DNA from: Chlorogloeopsis fritschii
GTDB taxonomy: Bacteria > Cyanobacteriota > Cyanobacteriia > Cyanobacteriales > Nostocaceae
NCBI RefSeq assembly: GCF_043099315.1
Contig: NZ_CP170746.1
Direction: 5' to 3' (one strand)
Length of the DNA stretch: 64,000 nucleotides
Below are positions 15,678 through 23,907 of this stretch, piece after piece. Below the pieces are notes generated by a model. It did no database searches and was not told the DNA's origin. It saw only the letters and a program-made list of their open reading frames with translations. Both the position numbers and the translations under genes were made by a program. Positions within the stretch are counted from its first letter, which is position 1. Every line of letters starts with the position of its first letter.

Positions 15678-17045
15678 TCAGGGCGAATAAATGCCAAACC
15701 GCACCTTTAAACCATCACGGGGAGTTGGAAATAAATCGCGGTTAAATTCTAGATTTTGCGGCAACAGTTCCCAGGTATATCGACGTAGCAAATGCACCGC
15801 CATTACCTTAAGCAGTACTGTAATCATGTCTTCACCAGGGCAACGATGGCCGTCTTTCGCGCCGCCTCCTTGGGGTACATAGCTGTTTGGTGGCAAAGTC
15901 GCAAATTGTTCTGGAGCAAAGCGGCAGGGTTTAAAACTTTCTGGTTCGGAAAATACCTGTGGCATATGCATGGTAGTATGAATTCCTGCCACAGCACCCC
16001 ATCCTTTAGGAATGCGGAAGTCTTTATACTCGCAGTCTGTCTTTACCTTGGCGAAAAAAGTAGCAGCGTTAATCGGATAAAAACGGCGAATCTCTTTAGT
16101 GATTTGCTCCAGGTATACCAGTTTTTGCAACTTTTCCATATTCAACGCACCATCAGCAGCGTATTGATTGACTTCTTGCCTAGCGCGTGCCATTATCTCC
16201 GGATGTTGGGCTAAGGTTAAGGACAGAAGAGTTAGCGCCACATAAAAGCCAGAGTAAGCTGCAAAAAATAGGTGCAATACTTCGCGGCGCAACTGATCTT
16301 CAGTTAGGGTGGAACCATCATCACCACGGGCTGCTAATAGCACTCCCAAAATATCTTGTTGAGGTTGCTCTTGGTGTTGAGCGATCGCGCGATCGAGATA
16401 ACTGAGCAGCCAATCGCGGCTTTTGAGTGCTTTTCCGTAGCCATTAAAACCCAGATTAATCGGGACTGCGGAAAAACCTTTGATAAAAGTGTCCATGATT
16501 TTCCCTACAGCTTCACTTTCTGAACCAGGCGATCGCCCTACAAACAAAGCATTGCTCAAAGAAGCGCACATTTTGCGGTATTCATTTAACCAAGTAAAGC
16601 TGCCCAGCTTTTCCCAACGCTCTAGATAGTAAGCGGCGTTCTGTTCCATAACTGGAATATATTTGTCGAAAGCCTGCGGTGTAAACGCTTGGAGAATTAA
16701 CCTTTTCCGGCGACGATGTTCTTCTCCATCTAACAAGGGCAGAGCATCCCAGTCCAATAATTCTCGAACTGGTTGCGGATTGCCATCCTCACGGGTAAAG
16801 TATTCCTGATTGAGAAAGAAAGTAAAAGCTTCCGGGCCGATAAAGACGATGACTGGTTTGCCAAATAGGTGAGTTTTAAAGACTGGGCCGTATTTTTTTA
16901 ATCGCTGGCGGTAAAAGCTATGGATATCCCAAGCTAAAGCAATAGTTTCTCCTATTAAGGGCAAACCGAAGGAACCAGGCGGCAAGGGCTTATTCTTGAT
17001 ATTTGATTCAGTATCTTTACCTTGGAAATTTTTTTGAATTTGCAT
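15678..17045 (-). CDS. Cytochrome P450
   Basis: Soluble haem-thiolate oxygenase of 455 residues without a membrane anchor. It begins with the proline-rich PLPPGSFGLPLIGET, has the K-helix ExxR (Glu318-Arg321) and the haem loop PQGGGAKDGHRCPGE with axial Cys402. The loop has extra residues compared with the canonical FxxGxRxCxG. The oxygen-activating part of helix I reads FFAAYSGFYVALT (about 260-272): the usual acid-alcohol pair (A/G-G-x-D/E-T) is absent, as in some peroxide-using or rearranging P450s. It lies between a di-haem cytochrome c and an MBL hydrolase in the same direction. Substrate unknown; a lipid or terpenoid is plausible from the GMC oxidase in the cluster. Confidence 0.92.
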   Translation of the reverse strand: MQIQKNFQGKDTESNIKNKPLPPGSFGLPLIGETIALAWDIHSFYRQRLKKYGPVFKTHLFGKPVIVFIGPEAFTFFLNQEYFTREDGNPQPVRELLDWDALPLLDGEEHRRRKRLILQAFTPQAFDKYIPVMEQNAAYYLERWEKLGSFTWLNEYRKMCASLSNALFVGRSPGSESEAVGKIMDTFIKGFSAVPINLGFNGYGKALKSRDWLLSYLDRAIAQHQEQPQQDILGVLLAARGDDGSTLTEDQLRREVLHLFFAAYSGFYVALTLLSLTLAQHPEIMARARQEVNQYAADGALNMEKLQKLVYLEQITKEIRRFYPINAATFFAKVKTDCEYKDFRIPKGWGAVAGIHTTMHMPQVFSEPESFKPCRFAPEQFATLPPNSYVPQGGGAKDGHRCPGEDMITVLLKVMAVHLLRRYTWELLPQNLEFNRDLFPTPRDGLKVRFGIYSP

Positions 17046-17117
17046 AATTTTTGTGTGAGTTATGTTGTTAGTAAATTATTAAAATTTCAACAAGCAATAC
17101 AAATTCTCCATATTAGA

Positions 17118-17372
17118 AAAACTAACCATAAAGAACACAAAGAAAGAAATTGGTTCTTGCACTCCTACTAATAGCCTGGAGGCAAAGTCTCGAAACTTTT
17201 GTTACCAGGTTGAACATGGTAACGAGAAAAAAAACGAACTGGGGGATTTTTTTAACGAACCACAAAGAACACAAAGAACACAAAGAAAGAAAGTGGTACT
17301 CATTAAGTGCAAGTTCAAACCCCTCGTTACCAGGTTCAACCTGGTAACGAGAATACTAGAGCCTCTGGCTCT
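17118..17372. repeat. Intergenic repeat cluster with two hairpins
   Basis: This 340-bp gap holds no gene. It contains AACACAAAGA short repeats (17120-17160 and 17258-17295) and two related inverted repeats. The first is GTTACCAGGTTGAACATGGTAAC (imperfect, 17199-17222). The second, 17322-17352, is perfect: CTCGTTACCAGG pairs with CCTGGTAACGAG. A small AGAGCC-TCT-GGCTCT hairpin follows and could end the upstream cytochrome transcript from either side. Confidence 0.65.
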
Positions 17373-17385
17373 CTCAATTTATTTA

Positions 17386-18954
17386 CTAAAGAGTTTTGAG
17401 ATACTCCAACAAATCTTCTAAAGCAGCTTTATCCCAACCCGCGCCTTGATAAGGCCAAGGATAATCGTGTCCTTTATTAGAGTTACCTAAAGCATGGGTA
17501 TCTAATTGATAGTAGGTTTTTTCGTTTGGCTCTGTTGGTGAAGCCAATCCTACATCAATCGGATCGTAAAGATTATCTCCGCGATAAAAAATCTCGCGCC
17601 TTGGTTTGAGATTAATCAACTCTGCCAGTGTCAGGACACTACCATTGTGCAAGTAGGGAGCGCGGGCAAAAACTGATTCTAGGGGAGCATTAATGAAACC
17701 TTTGGTATCTCCCATTGGCCCCGGTCTGAGGTTTTCCCGCTTTGGCTTCAAGGGATGATCTTCAGGAAAGTAAGTCTCCACAGCATCGGGCAGTTCTTGA
17801 TAGTAACGATAGTTGAGTCTTTCGGAGTCGGTTTGAATTTCCGCGATCGCTGTAATCAAACCTTGAAGTTCTCCTTTAATCCAACTGTCATCTTTTGAGT
17901 TGCGATACCCGTGACAGGTGCTGCAATTTTGCATATATACAGCACGACCGTGTTCTACTTTCTGCGGATCTAGTTTTGCGTCTTTAAAGACTTCTGTATA
18001 TTTTGGCCCCTTTAAATCTAACGTGTACTCAATCGCTTGGACAGCATTATGAGAAATTTCCGGCACCAGTAAGTTTTTTGGATTGGCTCCGGCTGCGATC
18101 GCGGCGAGAACGCTACGGCTGAGACGGTCTCGAACGCTACCATCATACTGTGCCCATTCGCGATTTTTCTGTTCGTATAAGGAAGGAAGTTTGGAAAACG
18201 ACCGATCCGATGCACCTGGTCGATCCATGACAAAGCGCACTAATTCTCTAAAAGGTTGGGTGCGACCGGGGCCGTTGGGTTCTAGGTGCGGGTTTCTCAG
18301 GTCTTTGCCATTATAAGGCTCGTCCCACTTGGGCAGTGAAGCCGCTACCTCCCGTCTCGCTGTCGATAGCCAAAAGGCGATCGTGGCTTTATCTAAAATC
18401 CCTAATTGTTTGTCGTACTTGGACTCATAAGCCTGGGCAATGTTTGTGAGGGTAAGACGTTTGTCATCAAGCAGTGATGATTTAACTGCATCAACCCAAG
18501 CAAATAAATCTAAAGATGTACTGCCCATACCTGTGACTACAATCTCCTCATCTCCCTCAAACCTTCTGATATGAGATGAGTGACACAATACACAACTAAA
18601 GCCTACGAATTTTGTGGGTGAAGGCGATCCCGATTGTGGTTGATAATTGGACGCGTTAAAACCTACCGGAAGTCCTTCATTCTCTTTAGGTTTTCCTCTG
18701 ATAAATCCAAATTGTTGAATCCAATCTCCTGCTTCCTTACCTGCGGGCTGAAATTTATCGGGGAATAAATCTGGCAGGATTTGAAACACTGGCAAAGGCA
18801 TTAACTCAGTACCGATACTGCCGTGCAGAAATGCCTCTTTGGGAGTTCTAAATTCTGGCTTTACCCAAGTTGATTGTAGGAAGAAAAAACCAGCGATCGC
18901 TACCAGCAAGATCGTAATCAGGGAAATAGCACCAATTCTAAAGATTTTGAGCAT
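17386..18954 (-). CDS. Di-haem cytochrome c, CCP/MauG-like C-terminal domain
   Basis: An N-terminal hydrophobic segment (residues 8-27) anchors or exports this 522-residue protein. Two CxxCH haem c sites are present: CVLCH (121-125) and CSTCH (344-348). The C-terminal part has RAPYLHNGSVLTLAELI, the segment that follows the second haem in cytochrome-c-peroxidase/MauG-type and related di-haem enzymes. It would act in the periplasm or lumen as an electron carrier or oxidase/peroxidase. The ATG at 18954 is chosen because the longer frame upstream starts in repeat-like sequence. Its neighbours (P450, nitroreductase-like, GMC oxidase) suggest a shared oxidative pathway, though a periplasmic protein cannot act on cytoplasmic enzymes directly. 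Confidence 0.83.
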   Translation of the reverse strand: MLKIFRIGAISLITILLVAIAGFFFLQSTWVKPEFRTPKEAFLHGSIGTELMPLPVFQILPDLFPDKFQPAGKEAGDWIQQFGFIRGKPKENEGLPVGFNASNYQPQSGSPSPTKFVGFSCVLCHSSHIRRFEGDEEIVVTGMGSTSLDLFAWVDAVKSSLLDDKRLTLTNIAQAYESKYDKQLGILDKATIAFWLSTARREVAASLPKWDEPYNGKDLRNPHLEPNGPGRTQPFRELVRFVMDRPGASDRSFSKLPSLYEQKNREWAQYDGSVRDRLSRSVLAAIAAGANPKNLLVPEISHNAVQAIEYTLDLKGPKYTEVFKDAKLDPQKVEHGRAVYMQNCSTCHGYRNSKDDSWIKGELQGLITAIAEIQTDSERLNYRYYQELPDAVETYFPEDHPLKPKRENLRPGPMGDTKGFINAPLESVFARAPYLHNGSVLTLAELINLKPRREIFYRGDNLYDPIDVGLASPTEPNEKTYYQLDTHALGNSNKGHDYPWPYQGAGWDKAALEDLLEYLKTL

Positions 18955-19090
18955 ATTGTTTTCTCGGCTATTGAAAATCCAGGCGTTGCGGAAATGAAGT
19001 ATGAAATTTAAAACTCTTACTCTCTGCGGCTCTGCGACTCCGCGTGAGTTCATACTTTAAATCAGCAACGCCAAAATCAAAATCAAGCTG

Positions 19091-20554
19091 TTACTTTTTA
19101 CCCCAAATTTGATCGTGCTGGGCTTGGCGGCGGAACAATTCTGGATCGTAGTATTGCTGGTAGTATTCCATTTCCAGATTCGAGAATTGCAGCCAGATCC
19201 CAGGAACGTAGAAGGCATCTATATGGGCGGGGAAGCGACCGTAAGTTTCCCAGATATAATTGCAGATATCTTTGGTATACTGAATCGCTTCTTTGGAGTG
19301 GGGTTCGGCGTTGCGTAGGAAAGCTTCACCACTGCTGCGATTTTTGTAAGAGCGGGTAAATACGTCCTTATCTCCATAGGCTCCTTGGCTGCCGAATTTG
19401 TCTTCGATCACCCGATCCACTGCTTCATCCATTGATTTCACGTAAGGCGGGCATAGTCCTTCCAGCACTCCATCAATACCTACGGGGTTAGTTTGAGGAG
19501 TGGGTAGTGGTGCCCACCGTTTTTTAGCAGGAGTGGGTTTTTCCATGCGGAATCCTAAACCATACCAATCCTTGGCTGGATTGCGTTCCAAAATGTAAGG
19601 CTGGAAGACTGAACCGTGTATCCAGCTACCAAGTCCCATTGCCTGACTGATGAGCATTAAATTCTGCAAGATGAAAAAACACTCGTAATCAGTACGCATT
19701 GTTTGAGCAAGTCCCAAGGGAACAACGTTGTTAGGATTGACAAAGCCTCCTTGGGCGCGATCGATGCCGCCGATGGGTTGATAGGGAATCCAAGGAACCA
19801 ATCCTAAATGCATACCGATCCATGCTTTCCAATCTGCCCAGCTTTTCGGTCGAAACTTCTGCCAGTCATCCACAAACAAGGGTTTTTGTCCTTCCGGTTC
19901 AGACAGCAGGATGAGCAGAACATTAATATACTGGCGAGTACAATCGACGACTGGGAAAAAGACTGTTGTCCCTGGCAGGTTAGAAATTTGCTTGTTCCAG
20001 CCAAGGTAATAAGGATAGATCCGGGGGAAATCTAGACGGCGATCGCTAATTCGATGTTTGACAGATGCCGCTGCTTTGAGCCAGTGTTCCTCTGTCCAAT
20101 CTTCCCATTTGGGAGGCAAATCGCCAAGGGCTGCTAAAGCTTCGCGTCCCTTGAGTTTCTTGATCAGCCAGATGCCTTCGTCATTAATCATGAAAAAGGA
20201 TGTGGCTTGGGAATTATCTGCACTACTACCGGAACGAGCGACAATATTCAAAAAAGGAGTTCCTAGTTCTTTACCTCCTTCTGGCTTATGGAGCGGCCCG
20301 TCGTGAGTCGTAATTCCTGTCATCCCCGTGGCTACAATTAAAATCGCCTCTTCTAGAGGACTGAGGGGTTCGGGTTGATTCGGGCTGGTGTAGCTGAGTT
20401 CTCCTGCCGATATGCAAGCACCACGGGCTACTCTGCGGGTGCGGCGTTCTACAATTGCTTCCATTAATGGATAGCGAAATAGCTCCACCAAACCTGGATG
20501 TTTTGCGATCGTAGATGCTAGAGGTTCACTGATGAGTTGATTAATTTCGCTCAT
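19091..20554 (-). CDS. Nitroreductase-like large protein of unknown function
   Basis: A 487-residue protein without clear membrane segments or signal peptide. Residues 33-45 (IVERRTRRVARG) resemble the FMN-phosphate-binding R-S-R-R start of nitroreductases. Residues 289-320 (ECFFILQNLMLISQAMGLGSW) match the long helix and following glycine of that fold (ALQNLLLAAxxLGLG pattern). Both regions are separated by about 250 residues with little similarity to anything recognised. A flavin oxidoreductase role is therefore tentative. The ATG at 20554 is used because upstream codons fall in a dispersed repeat; no good ribosome-binding site is seen. It lies 143 bases after the alpha/beta hydrolase in the same direction. 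Confidence 0.6.
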   Translation of the reverse strand: MSEINQLISEPLASTIAKHPGLVELFRYPLMEAIVERRTRRVARGACISAGELSYTSPNQPEPLSPLEEAILIVATGMTGITTHDGPLHKPEGGKELGTPFLNIVARSGSSADNSQATSFFMINDEGIWLIKKLKGREALAALGDLPPKWEDWTEEHWLKAAASVKHRISDRRLDFPRIYPYYLGWNKQISNLPGTTVFFPVVDCTRQYINVLLILLSEPEGQKPLFVDDWQKFRPKSWADWKAWIGMHLGLVPWIPYQPIGGIDRAQGGFVNPNNVVPLGLAQTMRTDYECFFILQNLMLISQAMGLGSWIHGSVFQPYILERNPAKDWYGLGFRMEKPTPAKKRWAPLPTPQTNPVGIDGVLEGLCPPYVKSMDEAVDRVIEDKFGSQGAYGDKDVFTRSYKNRSSGEAFLRNAEPHSKEAIQYTKDICNYIWETYGRFPAHIDAFYVPGIWLQFSNLEMEYYQQYYDPELFRRQAQHDQIWGKK

Positions 20555-20560
20555 ATAGTA

Positions 20561-20617
20561 GGGTGGGCATTGCCCGTCAAAGTAAATATTTGAGATATCG
20601 GTGAGCAATGCCCACCT
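20561..20617. repeat. Dispersed palindromic element, family A copy 1
   Basis: GGTGGGCATTGCCCGTCAAAG…CGGTGAGCAATGCCCACC forms an imperfect palindrome with GGTGGGCATTG ends. Related copies lie at 31726-31790 and 48457-48519. It forms the leader of the nitroreductase-like gene. Confidence 0.75.
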
Positions 20618-20697
20618 TACAGAAAACCGCTTTACAAACAACAGCCGAAGATAGACTTCAAGCTGTTGGGCGTTTGTTTCGGAATCGAAAAGTAAAA

Positions 20698-22395
20698 CTA
20701 GTTAAACTTTTCTAATTCCGCCAAAATGGTTGGAAAAACGTCTTTTGCTGCGTTTTTACCCATAAAACAGTCCATATGTGCATAATCGGGGATGACATGG
20801 CGCACGTACAAGTCTTTACCGTTTTTATCACACAATAGCTTATAAGTAATTTCCGAACCTTCAGGTAGGAAAAAGGCGTTATCTGCACCGTGAATAAATG
20901 CGATCGGTATAGCTAGCCGATTTAAATGAGGCAAGTAAATATCTTTACCATCTTTATCTACTATTTGCCCTCGACGCAAAATTAGAGAAATATGTCTGAA
21001 GAAAGTCATATTTGCCGGGCCGAATATCTCATGAATGGCGTCGTGAGTAGCTTCGTTGAGCTGGTCTATTTTGTAAACTTCTCCATACATGAACAAAATT
21101 CGACGGTCAACAGGATTGTTGTAGGGTTCTTTGGTGGGATAAAACCTCAAAACCATGTTATAAAGACGATCCTGCCAATCGGCATGGGTATCAAAATCAG
21201 GATTAAGAGTTTCTACCCCCAACACTGTTAGAAACGATGCCAAACGCAAACCAGCTCTGATTTCGTTGAGGGTTGCAGCTCTGGGATGGGTGGTGAGTTG
21301 AGAGCAAACTGCGGAACGTACTCCTTTGAGACCTGCTAGCATAGCCATCAAGAAAGACATTGAACCAACACAGTGCCCAACAACTTGGACTGTTTCTGCC
21401 CCAGTCAGAGTACGTACCTGTTCCACTGCTGCTGGCCAATCATAAAGGGCAATTTCATCAGTAGAGAACTGAGTAGTAGCAGATGGTAAATCGGCGCTAG
21501 CTCGATAATCAAACAGCCAGACATCATAGCCTTGAGCGTACAAGACTTCCGGTAGGTTTGTCTCAACGGTATCGATGGAAAATGCCAAGGTAGAAGTGCC
21601 AAAACCAGGTGCGAGCATAACTGGCCCTTTCGTTCCGCCTTGATAGCGAGTTAGTCGCAGTTGTACACCATCACTCGTATTAAAGAAATGAACTTGGGGA
21701 GCCGACATCCGCAGGGGACGCTTTTGGCGGGGTGGTGCATCTGGATCGAATACTTTTGAGGGGGCAAATATTCCACCGTAAATGTTGAACAAGACTCCAG
21801 CAAAAAAGCTACCAAAGCGAGCAGTTTCTTCCAACTGTTGCTTGAGACTGGTGGTATTGGTAACTTGCAATGTAGACATCTGCCGCAGAAAATCTGCTGG
21901 CTGGATATTTAAAATTCCCCGCCCTAGCACTGGAGCGTTGAGATTGTCACCATCATGGACAGTAATATACAGAGTTGTTGTGTCTGCCCATAAATCAAAG
22001 CCGGGATCGTTGTGTACAACTTTGAAGCCATCCAAGTAATAAACTTTACCATCGCTGGCTGTTATTGTCATGTGATAAAGCATGCGGCGGGTGTTCACCC
22101 GGTCTGGATCGATAATAAATAAGTTAAATTCGCCATTGGTGACTTTTAGAGGTTCAGGCGATAGAACGGGTGCGGTGACACTGCCAACGATTTTGGCTTT
22201 GTGGCTTTCATCGGTGAGCATCACCTCCAAATCGTCGGAGGTGACAGTAACAGTGAATTCAAACCGGGAGTTGTCTTGTTTACCTTGCTGGGCTGCACGT
22301 TGATAGTCGTCTTTGACTGCCGTGGAAAAGAAGCCGCGCATGGTTTCAGTGAACTGAATTCCCACTTTATTTTGTGTGGCTTGGGTTGTTGGCAT
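20698..22395 (-). CDS. Alpha/beta hydrolase with Cys nucleophile and N-terminal domain shared with the GMC oxidase
   Basis: A 565-residue two-domain protein. Residues 10-200 closely match the C-terminal 190 residues of the GMC oxidoreductase encoded downstream in coordinates (shared GIQFTETMRGFF, TVTNGEFNLF, DTTTLYITV). Residues 230-565 are an alpha/beta hydrolase: oxyanion loop LAPGFGTS, nucleophile elbow VGHCVGS (Cys342 in place of Ser), acid Asp505 in HGADNAF and His540 in YAHMDCF. A Cys-Asp-His triad recalls PHA synthases (GxCxG), but overall length and context fit a thioesterase or esterase equally. Start supported by GAGGT 5-6 bases upstream of the ATG. No signal peptide. Likely works on the product of the GMC oxidase. 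Confidence 0.85.
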   Translation of the reverse strand: MPTTQATQNKVGIQFTETMRGFFSTAVKDDYQRAAQQGKQDNSRFEFTVTVTSDDLEVMLTDESHKAKIVGSVTAPVLSPEPLKVTNGEFNLFIIDPDRVNTRRMLYHMTITASDGKVYYLDGFKVVHNDPGFDLWADTTTLYITVHDGDNLNAPVLGRGILNIQPADFLRQMSTLQVTNTTSLKQQLEETARFGSFFAGVLFNIYGGIFAPSKVFDPDAPPRQKRPLRMSAPQVHFFNTSDGVQLRLTRYQGGTKGPVMLAPGFGTSTLAFSIDTVETNLPEVLYAQGYDVWLFDYRASADLPSATTQFSTDEIALYDWPAAVEQVRTLTGAETVQVVGHCVGSMSFLMAMLAGLKGVRSAVCSQLTTHPRAATLNEIRAGLRLASFLTVLGVETLNPDFDTHADWQDRLYNMVLRFYPTKEPYNNPVDRRILFMYGEVYKIDQLNEATHDAIHEIFGPANMTFFRHISLILRRGQIVDKDGKDIYLPHLNRLAIPIAFIHGADNAFFLPEGSEITYKLLCDKNGKDLYVRHVIPDYAHMDCFMGKNAAKDVFPTILAELEKFN

Positions 22396-22434
22396 TGAGC
22401 ACCTCGATTATTAAAGAATGTTGGCTATGTTCTT

Positions 22435-22500
22435 TTAAGTAAGAAGGCAGAAGGCAGAAGGCAGGGGGCAGAAGGGAAAGAGGGGGAGAGTGGGAGATGA
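22435..22500. repeat. GAAGGCA direct repeats
   Basis: Tandem AGAAGGC / GGCAGAA units followed by purine-rich GGGGGAGAGTGGGAG sequence lie between the hydrolase and DUF6765-like genes. Noncoding. Confidence 0.6.
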
Positions 22501-22520
22501 GGAGGGAAAAACTAACCACT

Positions 22521-22588
22521 GTACGGGCGGGTTTTGTCGATGATTTTTCGGTTGAAACAGACAATTTATCTTCTAAACCCGCCCCTAC
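22521..22588. repeat. Dispersed palindromic element, family B copy 1
   Basis: GTACGGGCGGGTTTT…TTCTAAACCCGCCCCTAC: ends pair as GGGCGGGTTT/AAACCCGCCC around an AT-rich centre of about 45 bases. Other copies at 23766-23833, 41157-41221 and 43093-43157 (the last inverted relative to the 41157 copy). Confidence 0.8.
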
Positions 22589-22649
22589 TAACCACTTGTA
22601 CAGACGCGATTAATCGCGTCTCTACCTAATAACCAATGACTAACCACTA

Positions 22650-23714
22650 TCAAGCAACGCAGATGCCATACCTGGGTAATAAGTCGTGGCTGATGTAGAA
22701 GTGATGTGCCTGCAAAGCGTCATGGAATAATTTCCAATCACTGGCTAAAAAGGTGGGATGATAGGAAAATATTTCGTTTCCCCGGTCAATAGTTTCTTCT
22801 GTGCCAAGGGCTAGAAATTTCCATGAATTTTTTCCTTTGGGGATATAAGTAACAATTTCTTTGCCAAAACTAAACTTACCCTCAGCGATCGCCTGCAACC
22901 ACTTTTGGTGTCTGAGGCTACCACTGTTCTCTGTGATATTTTGTAGCAAGAGAGCGATCGCAGTCTGATCCGGTTGTGGCAATCCTGGAACAGTGGCATT
23001 GGGATCGCCTGCTATATACCGCTGCATCGCTTTACACATACAATCGGCCGCTTCTAAAAAGTCTTTGGGGTTGTCTCTGAAGATTTTCTCGCCCCGTCCG
23101 TTAGTGTAGCCCCAGCGTAAAAAAGGCTTGTCAGGATGGCTGAGGACTGCTCCATGCCCCAGAGGTAAGGCTTCACTGACAAAGTAATTTGTGAGGCGAT
23201 CCATGAGACTGCGATCGGGTTTGCCATATTCGTCCACTAAGTTTCTAGCTTCGTTCACTCGATGGTTAACACCAGCAAAACCTTGATGCGCCCAAGTATC
23301 AACATAGACGTGCATTGTGATACCAAGGCGATGGAGAGCATAGGGAGTGTCTTGACGGAGAATACACTCTCTGACCATTTCTTGAGCGACATGGCTGTTG
23401 GGACGACAAATCAGCTTGTCAATAAATTTACCTGAAGGATCTTCTGTTGCAGGTAGCCCACCATTCCCTGGTAGAAAATGAAAGGGAATCCAGACGAGGT
23501 TATTTGCCAGTTCCCGAAAGTTGCGGTAGTCGAGCATTTTGTGGGCGGAACTGATGCGGCTAAATAATGCCCCATTATCAAAACGGATCACCCCGGCATT
23601 AGTGGCATCATCTACGTATTGAGCGCAATAAGCGATAATACTAGCAGCTTTATGTTCAAATCCAGCCAGTCGGGCGGCGACGTAAGTAACACCATGATGA
23701 AAGTCAATTTGCAT
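22650..23714 (-). CDS. DUF6765-like histidine-rich protein
   Basis: A 354-residue soluble protein beginning MQIDFHHGVTYVAARLAGF, as do DUF6765 family members. Candidate metal ligands are clustered: His6-His7, Asp35-Asp36, and HRLGITMHVYVDTWAHQGF with His128, His135, Asp139, His143. The H-x6-H-x3-D-x3-H pattern and helical character recall the zinc-dependent phospholipase C/P1 nuclease fold, so a metal hydrolase acting on lipids is possible (inference). It sits between the GMC oxidase and the hydrolase that share a domain, on the same strand, implying participation in the same pathway. Function unassigned in the family. Confidence 0.72.
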   Translation of the reverse strand: MQIDFHHGVTYVAARLAGFEHKAASIIAYCAQYVDDATNAGVIRFDNGALFSRISSAHKMLDYRNFRELANNLVWIPFHFLPGNGGLPATEDPSGKFIDKLICRPNSHVAQEMVRECILRQDTPYALHRLGITMHVYVDTWAHQGFAGVNHRVNEARNLVDEYGKPDRSLMDRLTNYFVSEALPLGHGAVLSHPDKPFLRWGYTNGRGEKIFRDNPKDFLEAADCMCKAMQRYIAGDPNATVPGLPQPDQTAIALLLQNITENSGSLRHQKWLQAIAEGKFSFGKEIVTYIPKGKNSWKFLALGTEETIDRGNEIFSYHPTFLASDWKLFHDALQAHHFYISHDLLPRYGICVA

Positions 23715-23765
23715 ATTTAGTCATTGGTCATTTGTCATTGGTTAGTGGTTAGTAGTTAGTTGTTA

Positions 23766-23833
23766 GTAGGGGCGGGTTTTGCCGATGATTTTTCGGTTGA
23801 AACAAACAATTTATCTTCTAAACCCGCCCACAC
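23766..23833. repeat. Dispersed palindromic element, family B copy 2
   Basis: Nearly identical to the copy at 22521-22588, including the inner GATTTTTCGGTTGAAAC. The two copies flank the DUF6765-like gene in the same orientation, so recombination between them could delete that gene. Confidence 0.8.
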
Positions 23834-23907
23834 AGTGGTTAGTTGTTCTCTCCTCATCTCCTTGTCCCCTTGTCCTCTTTCCCCGCGTCTCCTACTCCCC
23901 TTATCGC

